From the NCBI GenBank assembly GCA_034008185.1, contig CM067082.1:9470984-9534983 (forward strand): DNA of 64,000 bases, given 5' to 3'. This stretch comes from Gorsachius magnificus. Lineage: Eukaryota > Chordata > Aves > Pelecaniformes > Ardeidae. The translations under genes and the position numbers were made by a program. Positions 25,201 through 37,200 of the stretch are shown in pieces. A model generated the notes under the pieces. The model was not told the origin of the DNA. It did no database searches and saw only the letters and a program-made list of their open reading frames with translations. Each line of letters begins with the position of its first letter. Position 1 is the first letter of the stretch.

Positions 25201-28200
25201 CATGAAGCTTTTCAAACTTTGAACCTCTATGCTCTGTGTCACATTTTAAAACTTCACTTCCCTTATTTTAGTTAATCAGAGAGTGGAATTTGGAATTTTT
25301 GATTAATTCTTTATTATATAAGCAGTCACAAATGAATTCTGTAAGCTTTTTATTGCCTAGGCCTTAAAAGCATTTAGAAACTTAAAGATCACTGAGAGTT
25401 AGATTTGTTAATTAATTTAAAAATAGGATTAAAATATTATGCATGTCAGTGCAAAGGTTATTTGATAAGATTTCATTATATAGTTCTCACTTATCTAGGT
25501 ATGGTAAATGCAGTAATATTTCATTACCATCAAAGGCATGTGGAGACATACAGCTGTGGAATCCTAGAAATCTATTCATCCTTAGAATAAATGTCTTTCA
25601 GGGAAACTCTCTTGGTGAAATTCCTGTTGTAGAAGAAGAAAGCCAGTGCTGGAAAAAAATGGGGACTGAAAAGATGACTCAGCTTAAAAATATCATTTCC
25701 ATATATTCATTCTTTTTTCTCAAATACATTCCAGATTCTATTTAACACATCTATTTCTAGAATTCTCTGATAATGATCTTAAAAGAGCTATCCTTTCTGT
25801 TTTCTGATTAATGCAAATATTAACAATAGTTTCATAGAATCACTTTCAGAAAGCTTCATTATATTAATTTAGTCCATCTTCCTGTATGTCACAGGCTTTA
25901 AATTTCATACAGTTATCTTTCTACTGAGCCCAAAGTTTTATATTTGGCCACAGTTGAAGCTATGGCAGTTCTGTTTTCCAGAACAGTTATCCTCACTTGA
26001 TCAACACCACTAAGAGATGGATAGTCAGCTAGTGGTTTGATGAAGGTCACGTACCATAGTTGCATATGGAGTTGTGTTTTCAAAACCAAGAAAAATTAGA
26101 GAGTATCACCTAAATTTTTTCTTGATAGGAAGGCACCTTTTGAGCAAACGAGCTTTTAGGTCAAACAGTATTTGATAATTGTTAATAGATGTTTAATTAG
26201 GCAAATCCTATCCCTTCCCTAAGTTCCAAGATTGCTTCTTGTCAATGAAGCCTTTTCTATTGATTGCAGAATCAGCAAACTTCCTCACCATCCTTGATGA
26301 TGTGCTCTGAAGGCAAAGTAAGGAACGTTACTCCCAAGGGGATCAAAAGAATAAATTATCGTTAAAAGAACAGAATACTAGAGAGCCTCTTGAGAAGAGA
26401 GGGAAGGTCCAAAGAAACAGACTTTTCTTCACCAGAGTATGTAGAGAATCAGAGGCGATCAGCCCCTTAGCAATGAATTTCAGAAACAAATGACAGAAGC
26501 AACAGTCTGTCTTATTTCTTGCAAAGTTTAGAATGGAGATGTTAAGTTTACTGGGTATCTGGAACAGACTACTTTCAAATCAATTGCACTAAGAAGTAGT
26601 CAATAAAATGAACTGTTTGGTATAGTTCATGTTCTCCTCCTTCCTTTTAAATGCTTAAGGGGTCCCTCTCCCATGATGTTACTAAGACTGGACAGAGATA
26701 CCCTTTTGCCAATAAAGTTTTCCAAAAAATGGTGGTGGATATGTTTTCTTTAAGAAGGGGAATTCACTTGGACTTTGAACTTGAGTTTCTGTTTTAGCAA
26801 AGGAGGTGAGGGAGTTTGTGGTCACTTGTCCCTTTTATAAAGAGTGGGGAGAAGTCCAGACTGCAGTAGATTCTTTAAAAAAAAAAGTCTGAATGAACAC
26901 ATGGACACCGGAACTGAAATCCAAGTGGAAGGCATATCATCAACCAGTTAGCTATGGAGAAAATCAGAAATGTGCATTATTAGCATGGTACTTGTGGTTT
27001 AAGTGTTTTTAAATGAGAAAACCCGTGGGTTGAGATAAAGACAGTTTAATAGGTAAAGCAAAAGCTGCTCATGCAAGCAAAGAAAAACAAGGAATCCATT
27101 CACTACTTCCCATCAGCAGGAAGGTTTTCAGCCATCTTCAGGAAAGCAGCGCTCCATCATGCGTTAATGGTGACTTGGAAAGACAAATGCCATCATTGTG
27201 AATGTCCCCCCCACTTCCTTCTTCTTCCCCCAGCTTTTTATGCTGAGCATGACATCATATGGTGTGGGATATCCCTTTGGTCAGTTGGGGTCAGCTGTCC
27301 CAGCCACGTCCCCTCCCAGCTTCTTGTGCCCCCCCAGCCTCCTCACTGGTGGGGTGGGGTGAGGAGCAGAAAAGGCCTTGACGCTGTGTAAACACTGCTT
27401 AGCAGTAAGGAAAACATCCCTGGGTTATCAACACTGTTTCCAGCACAAATCCAAAATATAGCCCCATACCAGCTACTATGAAGAAAATTAACTCTACCTC
27501 AGCCAAAACCAGCACAGTACTAAACAAGAGAACATGTATTTAAATACAAATAGATGTATATATTTAAATATTTATATATATATGTGTGTATATATATTTG
27601 AATATAATTCCATTCCAATCATTTGGTTAAAATTGTCTTATGCACGTTTCATGCTGAGTGTTATAATCTAACACAAAGAGTAAATGTCACAATAGAAAAT
27701 TTATTCAAACTCTTTTAATTTTTCTATTTTTGAGAGATTATTTAAATGCTTGTGAGAATAAATATCAACTTTTATGAGACTTATTTTACTGTCTATTTTT
27801 ATTTTAGGCTAAAGAAATAATCCTGGTTAAGCAAAAAGTATCAACGTCAATTAGAGATTCTGACTGCACTACACTGCAAAAAAATGCAAGAAGGTAATTC
27901 CTTTTTTCTTTTGCATTAGTTTTATTTTTTCTCTGTTTGTTATTCACATGCCAGAATATATGCTACTTGTTATGTTATTGTTGAAAGTATGAAAATATTG
28001 ATTTGTATAGAGTAAAACTATGTCTAAAAGCTTTAGACTAATGGTCTGTCTGGTGCTGCTTATAAAGTGATCTGCTTCAATAGCAGAGCCAAAAAAGCAC
28101 TTATTTCTGCTGATCAGCTTTGTTCCATCAGGTCATTCAGATTATTAAACTGGTATGTACTAAAACTAAATCACCTACTGAGAATTACGTCTGCAGATCT

Positions 28201-31200
28201 CCTTGCTATGTAACCCAAGTCTGAAAACCATTTAGAAAGCAATGATTTTGAATCTCTCTCGTGAATGTATCGGGCTTTCTGGTATACAGGTTGAGCTACT
28301 GCACTAATAAATAGGTTTAAAAAGCAATTCTGCAAGGTTTTATAACATAGATCCATCCTATTAAATGTGATGTAAAGTTGAGCTCTTGAAATCTTCTAGT
28401 TAATGACTGCCAGAAGCAAGCAAATATCAGTGATGCACTATTTTTTGTTTTTACTCTTAGCAAGTGTTACTAGCCATTGTTGTAGATAGACAATAGGGTT
28501 GATGGACACTTGGCCTATGTACAAATATTATGATATATCTTTTAATCTTTCCTTTTCCTCTTGCTACAGGCAATGGTATTCATACTAGAATAAGATGTAG
28601 CAACAACAAAGCTTGTTAAGCCGTTTACCTGTTTATATTTGAAGTGTGGCATTTCCCTCCTTGTTTGATTCCATTGTGGTGCATGCTGATGGAAAGGCTA
28701 AGCAGTTAGTAAAAAAAAGCATTATGGTTCATGAGTATTCTTCTTGCTCTCAATATTTAGGACGCTGGCAAAATGGCTGTGAAAGAGGCAGTTGTCATTA
28801 ATTCTGCTTTTTATTTCTCATTTTTAATAAATATCAGTCATGACTTCAAAGGTCCAAGCTAAATGGTAGATACTTACTCTCCATGCTATTTGAAAAGTCA
28901 TGGCAGTCAGGGAAAGTCCCTGGGCACTGGAAAAAGGGAAACATTGCACCCATTTTTGAAAAGGGTCAAAAGGACAACCCTGGGAACTACCAACCTGTCA
29001 GCTTCACCTCTGTGCCTGGGAAGGTCATGGAACAGATCCTCCTAGAAACCATACTAAAAGGCAGATGGAGGACAGGGAGGTGATTTGTGACAGCCAGCAT
29101 GGTTTCATACCAAGGGCAAGTCCTGCCTGACCAACCCAGTGGCTTTCTATGATGGGGTGACTGCATCAGTGGACAAGGGAAGAGCTATGGATGTCATCTG
29201 TCTGGACTTCTGTAAGGCCTCTGACACAGTCCTCCACTGTGGTGGTAGATGCTCCATCCCTGGAAACCTTCAAGGCCAGGTTGGATGTCGCTCTGTGCAG
29301 CCTGATCAAGCTGAAGATGTCCCTGCTCATTGTAGTGGGGTTGGACTAGATGACCTTCAAAGGTCCCTTCCAACCCAAACTACTCTATGATGCTGTTTTA
29401 TGATTCTACTTTGCAAAAGGAGTTTTTCTTTCCCACAGAAGTACAGCTAAAGCTTCAGATAGAAAGACATCAGTTAAAAGAAATGTCTTAAATTTTTTCC
29501 AGGAGAAAACTAGAACTTCATTAAATAACTGACATTATCTCTCTTCCAAATTGACTCTGAGATTCTGCCAAACAGCAAAAGAGTTGGCAACTTGTTGATT
29601 AGGAATATATATTTCCTTAGAACCCTCTGTATGCCTTTAGTTTTGCCTACACAGTAAATGTTTAAATAGAAATAATAATGGGAACATGGAAGTAATGGAA
29701 GTAATAATGTGAAGTGGTCCCCTTTCCTGCTAGCTGATGAACTAAAAATACTCCATAGCATAGTGAAAATCCAAGAATTTCTGTTTGATTTCAATGAAGT
29801 TTTAAGTAAATATAAATATGTTTACTGCAGAATTTGAAGGAAAAATACAAATTTTACTGTTAAAATATCGCATGTATATTTATCACAAAAGCAGAAGTAG
29901 AAAAAAAGTCTTCTGAATTACAGTTCTTACTAAAAATAGTAAGTTTTGACCTCTTTAGTTGAAAAGTTGCTGACTAGCCAGATGTTAAAAATTTGTTGAA
30001 TAGTTGCCCCTTAGATTGCAGAAGAACATTCATTACAGTGATTACACTTGACAGCTACAGATGTCTTAGCTAAATGCTGTCAGACTTACAGTCTGCTAAG
30101 ATATAATGTAGCGCTTTAAATCTCTTTAACTCTTGTTAGCTAGATTACACGACGATACTATCATTAATTCTGCCACATAAGATTTATTCTGTGACTGTAT
30201 ACAAAACTGTATTATTTCAAACCTTCAAAGAGACAAGTTTCTTTGGGAGGAATTTGACAGATTGATTTATTATTACTTATAAAGCCCTGATTAATGTAGT
30301 AGCTGAGTATGCCAGTCTTTACTGTAACTGGTCTCACAATTCATCTGTGAGGTACAGAAGTTGAGTTCGCCACAGCTGCATAGGTGAAATTCAGATGTAG
30401 TTAGGAACTGACTTTTCTGAATTTGTACTGGAAATTTTAAGAGTAACCGTTACATAAAGTCAATAATCCTTGTCTCATACCCTCAGCTTTAGACTATTCT
30501 TCCTTTAACACATTGGAAAAGAAAAAAAAAGAAATAAAATGTCTCTAAATGTAAATACACCGGCACCTGAATTCCTCCAGTAAAGAAAGACACATAGGAA
30601 TACATGAGAGATACATTTTCCTTCTTTTTTTTTTTTTTTTATTGTAGAACTTTTTATAGAGAGGTTGAGAAATACAGCCAGGGAATGGATTAATTTGAAG
30701 AGGCAAAGGAATGGAGCAGCAATTTGTAGGGTACTACGCAAAGTAGAATTAAAAACAAATCAGCATGTTATGGGCTATACACATCTTTTATAATGAAATA
30801 TTTTTTATTTTTATATCTGGATTCTTAATGGGAAAACAAAAGAAAACCATATGCTTCTGGAATGTCCACCACTGTCTGCTGGTACACCCATAAATGCTTT
30901 TGAACAGGTTATCGAGTTTCAGTCAAATTTCACTAGTTGGGAGAGACAATGACTGTAAGTTATGTTGAAACTGAGGCCAAGAAAACTTGTACGTTCTTAA
31001 TTACTGTGTTGGATTTTAATTCCAACCTTTTTCTAGCAAACACGTCATCGTAAGACTCATTAATAGTATTTCTTTTATGGTTTACAATTTCACAGTTGTG
31101 AACAAGTATTAATTTACTTTCTTTGGAGAACTTTTTATTTTTCATTGAGCTTTTTTCCATTTATTAACAGGCAAAGAAAATAACACTGATTATTTCAAAA

Positions 31201-34200
31201 CCTCTACAGTTTTCTCGATTCAGATGTAACTGAGTTGCAGAAGATGAGATATACTGCAAAGCTCTGATTTAGCTTGGTTCATTTTGGTGGAGAAGATGCA
31301 AAGAACAAATTTGTGGCAAAAATTTGTAGATGTAAGGGTAAAAAACTTTCTTTGGGAGTGAGGAGTCCTAATTTGGATCCTTGAAAGAATCCTTGTGAAG
31401 TGTGGGTATCCCTTTCCACAGACTTAGTGGCTGAGAATCTCTCCCAGTCTTACATTTCTACAATTTACGCACAGAGGGATAGAGGTGTGACAAGTTGGAA
31501 AGGAGACAACTTCATGTTGCAAAGAGAAATACAGTAGAACAAAATGAGTAATTTCCTCAAGACTGGAAATTCTAAGTAAGAGAAATTAAATTAAGCTGTA
31601 GACAAACTAACCTGAAAGAACTGCAGGAGGATTTATGCAATCTTTCAAAACTCAAATTCACTTCTGTGTCTAAACCAAGCACGAATATTTCAGCTTGAAG
31701 AAAGCTAAGTGCATCCAAAGTGTGGCCTGCATGAGAGGTGAATAAATGTGTGCAAAGATCACAAATGGCAAATCAGTTATCAATTCTATTGAGATGTCAT
31801 GTTTGCCTTCTATAAATACCTGGGAGTAGATCGTAAATCTTGAGAGTTGAATAGATTTGCAGAAGTAATATTTTCAGGCTACATAGTTTGTTAGCTGTCG
31901 TGAAGACATTGAGAATTTTTACATTGCAAGTTACATTGGAAAGGAGGAATCATAGGAATAGTAATTCAATTGACTTCTTAACCAGAAAGCGGAGTCAGGT
32001 ATGACTAAGCAACACATTAAAAAAGCTTTTTACTCAAGTTAATCTTAAAGTATAGATTCATTTGCATTCTCATGGAGGCCTGGAGATAATCAAAGTAGAG
32101 GGTATACATCTCTATCATTTGACTAATGAGGAGAACAAAAGGTGGGGTGCCTCAGAAGTAATTTGAAAACTAATTTGCACACACAGGCATCTGGTAATCC
32201 ATAACTGTAATAAGGGCAATGAGACTTCAGAAACGTGCCCTTCTGGAGAAAAGCATTCTCAAGAATGCTGTTCAGTTAACCCTTGATCATGACAATCTAA
32301 AGTAATATCCAGTGGTTCATACATGACAAGGGGAAAAGACTGAGGGCAGAGACATACTTTAAAGTCTCTTTGTAACATTCCATAACAATTTGTTAGAATA
32401 AAGTGTGTTTTCAGTGTAAGCTTCCCTAATGTTTAAACATTAGGGACTTAACTTTGACTAACAAATTTAACAGTGCTTTTTATTTTTCTGGGTTAATCAA
32501 GGAGTGAAAATAAGATGGTATTATAGCCAGACCTAGAAATTCAGGGTCAATTTGCATATTGCAGGTGTCGGAGAGTATTTCTTGCTAACAGACAGGTCAG
32601 TTTGAAATTTGGTATCTTGGAATGATTGTGCAAAAGAAGATAAGGGATGGAACAGCAAAGTTGAAAATGCCACAGTGACTGTGATTGTCTGTCTAACTTT
32701 TAGAAACTTGGATGCTAGTATTGTATACATTCTCAGTTTGATGAATCCTGTCTGTGAGATGTATTTGTCTTTTAGAACAGGATGACCTAGATATCATCAG
32801 CCTTTTATTTATCAGAACTTTTTTACCAGTGATTTGTTAGTTCTTCTTGATTGTAGTTTAGTCCTTGAAAAATGAATTTTATTCTACCAGTCGCTGTGTA
32901 TTCATATCTTCCCAATGATCCACTGATTCTGAAGACTCCAGATACAGCTTCATTTCAGATTATACCTATGTAGGGACATTTGAAAGGCCTTTTATGCAAT
33001 GAAAGAGGTATTCATGTTCCATGTATTTATAAAGCTGTGATTATTTGCTTAGATTACTCAGTAGATTTTTTTAAGCCTGTATTTTCAAAAGTTGAGACAA
33101 CAGTATGGCAAGTGTCACACTTTCACCATCAGTTTTTAACATATATAAATAAAGATTTGTCTTTCTCAAAGCTCTCAAATAAGATATAATTCCTTAGACT
33201 GGAATCACTTTATTTTCTTATTCGTGTTATTGGTACTTTTTGTGCTGCTTCATTCATAATCTTAGAAGACTGGAAAAAGTGCCTCTCCAAAGTTGTTGGT
33301 TGTGACTTGTAAATATCCTTGGAAATCCTGATGTCAGAAAGGAAGCTTTCAATCAAATGTCAAAAAATGTACACTCTGGATCAAACGTATGATAAATCTT
33401 CAGCAATCTAAATTTTCTTGAAATTTAGAAGTTGAAACGGGAATGTAACTGTCAAATAATTAAAATATCAAATATGGGGATTAAGAACTGTGTGTAAAAA
33501 AGTGTAAATTATAAAAAAAAAATCAGATTATCAGATATGTGCTCTGTCACGCACCAGATTGTTCAGCAGGCTGCTTCAGTTATGCAAAATGGTAGATCTA
33601 ACTTTCTTTATTGTGGAGTCTTTTCATTTCCTTTTTTAAAAGCATTGCTGACCTATGTGGAGATAGAAATGGGCTTTCTAAGGGAAAAAAATGCCAGGAA
33701 AAAAGAAAGGATTTAATCCAGTACTTTTATTTTTGTATGGTGCTCTAATCTTTACACCATAATTTTCCCTTCAGTAGAGAACACTCAGCAGCAGGTAGCA
33801 GTGCCAAAAACTGTGAACATTTTTTTTTCAAACCTGAAATTGAAATAATCTGCAAACATTGAGATTTCCAGACATGTGCTGTAGCTGATCCTGTAAGAAG
33901 TATTGTCATCACACTTGTCTTACTGTTGGTCATGGAATAGCTTCAGCAATAAAATTATTTTTATTCTGCTAGGTAGAATTACATGGCAAAAATGTTTAGT
34001 GACCTAAAACTCATTCTTTCTTCCAAAAATGTTTAGGTGGTTAGTCTTGACATCATCAATAACCATCCTCTTTTTACATCGATTGCATGATGAGAGGAGC
34101 AGATTCTCAGCAGATATGTGTGTTGTAGCTGCAGTGACTTCAGCATAACTGAGCATTGTCATCAGCCAAATACTTGTAACATGGTAGTTGAAATAGCACT

Positions 34201-37200
34201 ATGAAACTTTAGTAAACAAGTATAGAATATTTGATCATGTGCACATAAGTACATAAACCCCCACCTCCTTTCTGGAAAAAAAATCACCTGTGCTTGATTC
34301 TCAGTCTTTCCTGTTGTCTGTTGCTAATAGATACTTCTAGATAACATGTGCTGATTAGATTTTGAGAATGACTGATGTGTCTAATCCTTTCATAGCTTGT
34401 TGATGTGGATTGTTATTTACAGTGCTCACTGTTAATTAATTTCTGGTGTATTGAAGTTTATTCTGCTACTAAGCAATAAGCTATTCAAACTCCATGGAGT
34501 TTATTGTATTTTCATGACTAGCAACTTGTACAAATTTAGAGCTGTTGAATACAGTGTATGTAATGAAGTGAAATACCACTACTAATTAAAATACTTCAAA
34601 TCAAGGAAAATATCTTTTCTACAATGTGATGGAAGCACAGGCTGAGAGTAATTAGTTTCCATATTTATGCTTTTATAGTTTTTTCTGAGGTGCTTCAGAT
34701 TAGAGATTAATGATTAGATTCTGGACAGGGTGTTCTCTCTTTGGAATCATAGAATCATAGAATGGTTTGGCTTGGAAGGGACCTTTAAAGGTCATCTAGT
34801 CCAACCCCCTGCAATGAGCAGGGACATCTTCAACTTGATCAGGCTGCTCAGAGCCCCATCCAACCTGGCCTTGAAGGTTTCCAAGGATGGGGCATCTACC
34901 ACCTTTCTGGGCAACCTGGTCCACTGTTTCATCCCCCCCACTGTTAAAAACTTTTTGCTTATATCTAGTCCAAATCTACCCTCTTTTAGCTTAAAACCAT
35001 TACCCCTTGTCCTACTGCAACAGGTGCTGCTAAAAGGTTTGTCCTCATCTTTCTTCTAAGCCCCCTTCAAGTGTTGAAAGGCCACAGTAAGGTCTCCCTG
35101 GAACCTTCTCTTCTCCAGGCTGAACAACCCCAACTCTCTCAGCCTGTCCTCGTAGGAGAGGCGTTCCATCCCTCTGATTATTTTTGTGGCCCTCCTCTGG
35201 CCTCGCTCCAACAGTTCCATGTCCTTCCTGTGCTGAGGACTCCAGAGCTGGACACAGCACTGCAGGTAGGGTCTCACCAGAAAAAGTAGAGGGCCAGAAT
35301 CACCTCCCTTAACCTGATGGTCACACTTCTTTTGATGCAGCCCAGGATACGATTGGCTTTCTGGGCTGCAAGTGCATATTGCTGGCTCATGTCCAACATT
35401 TCACCCACCAGTACCCCCAAATCCTTCCTCACAGGGCTTCTCTCAATCCCTTCATCCACCAGACTGTGTTGATACCAGGATCCTGCACTAGGCCTTGTCA
35501 AACCTCATGAGGTTCACAGAGGCCCACTTCTGGAGCGTGCCCGAGGTCCCTCTAAAAGGCATTGCATCACTCAGGCAAGTCGGCTGCACCACTCAGCTTG
35601 GTGTCATCTGCAGACTTGCTGAGGGTGCACTCGATCCCACTATCTATGTCATTGATGAAGATATTAAACAGTACTGGTCCCAGTACGGACCCCTGAGGGA
35701 TACCACTCACCTCCATCAGGACTTTGAGCTGTTGACCATTACACTCTGGGTGCAACCGTCCAACCAGTTCCTCATCCACCAAACAGTCCACCCATCAAAT
35801 CCATATTTCTTCAATTTAGAGAGAAGGATGTTGTAGAGGACTGTGTCAGGGGCCTTACAGAAGTTCAGACAGATGACATCCGTAGCTCTTCCCTTGTCCA
35901 CTGATGCAGTCACTCCATCATAGACGGCCATTAGGTTGGTCAGGCAGGACTTGCCCTTGGTGTGAAGCCATGCTGGCTGTCACAAATCACCTCCCTGTCC
36001 TCCATCTGCCTTTTAGTATGGTTTCTAGGAGGATCTGTTCCATGACCTTCCCAGGCACAGAGGTGAGGCTGACAGGTCAGTAGTTCCCAGGGTCCTCCTT
36101 TCAACCCTTTTTAAAAATAGGTGCAATGTTTCCCTTTTTCCAATGCCCAGGGACTTCCCCTGACTGCCATGACTTTTCAAACATCATGGAGAGTGGCTTG
36201 ACAACTACATCAGCCAATCCCTCAGGACTCTGGGATGCATCTCATCAGGTCCCATAGACGTATGTATCTTCAGGTGGTCTCAAACTTGATCTTCTCTTGC
36301 AGTGGGAGGCACTTTGCTCCCCCAGTCCCTGTCTTGTGGTCCATCCACTGAAGAGGTGTGGGAAGAGAGACTGCCAGTGAAGACCGAGGCAAAGAAGTTA
36401 TTGAATACCTTGGCCTTCTCATTGTCCATTGTTACCAGTTTTCCAGTCTTGTTCATCTCGAGAGTACACTTTCTTTGACCTTCCTTTTCTGGCTGACATA
36501 CCTGGAGAAGCCCTTCTTATTCTTTGCATCCCTTGCCAAGATCAGCTCTAGCTGCGTCTTGGCCTTCCTGATCCCATCCCTACACAACCAGGCAGCGCCC
36601 CTATACTCTTCCCAGGATACCTGTGCCTGCTTCCACTGCCTGTGCAGTTCCTTCTTGCCCTTTAGTTTGACCAGCAGGTCTGGACTTATCTATGCTGGTC
36701 TCTTGCCTTCCTTGCCTGATTTCTTACACCTGGGGATTGAAAGCTCTTGCACTCTATGGAAAGGGTCTGTAAAGATCTGCCAGCTCTGTTCTGCTCTCTT
36801 GTCCCTGAGGGCAGCTTCCCAGGGGATCCTATTGACTAACTCCTTGAAGAGCTGGAAGTTTGCTTTCTGAAAATTCAAGGTCCTGACTATACTCTTCACC
36901 TGACCCATATCCCTCAGGAGTGTGAACTCTTCCCAACAGCTGCTGATAAAGTGATTCCAGGTCACAGTACATTTCATAAATTACACAGGAAACAACTCTG
37001 TCTCTTACCTCTTGGGGATGAACTTTTTTTAGAATGTTGCCACAAAGTGAATCCACTTTTATTAAACTGTGTAGTATAAGAAAAAATTTAGCCTTATAAA
37101 TTGAAGAACATTCAGGGTAAATAAAAAAGTGTTTTCTTGTATCTGTCTTCATTACCAATAAAAAAGTCCTCTGAGTAGTTTTTGTTTGTACCACTTTTTC

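Larger units (their letters stand above)
20678..27807 (+). other. DNAAF11 intron 10
   Basis: Holds a hairpin at 22315-22336, a CR1 at 23410-24087, an ancient CR1 relic at 25831-26031, a candidate cassette exon at 26270-26317 and a solo LTR at 26993-27516. The segment 21800-22300 is more G-rich than its surroundings but gives no recognised element. Confidence 0.8.

Noticed and set aside
36358..36870. 170-codon plus-strand frame
   Set aside because: It is the antisense of the minus-strand CR1 linker and reverse transcriptase region.
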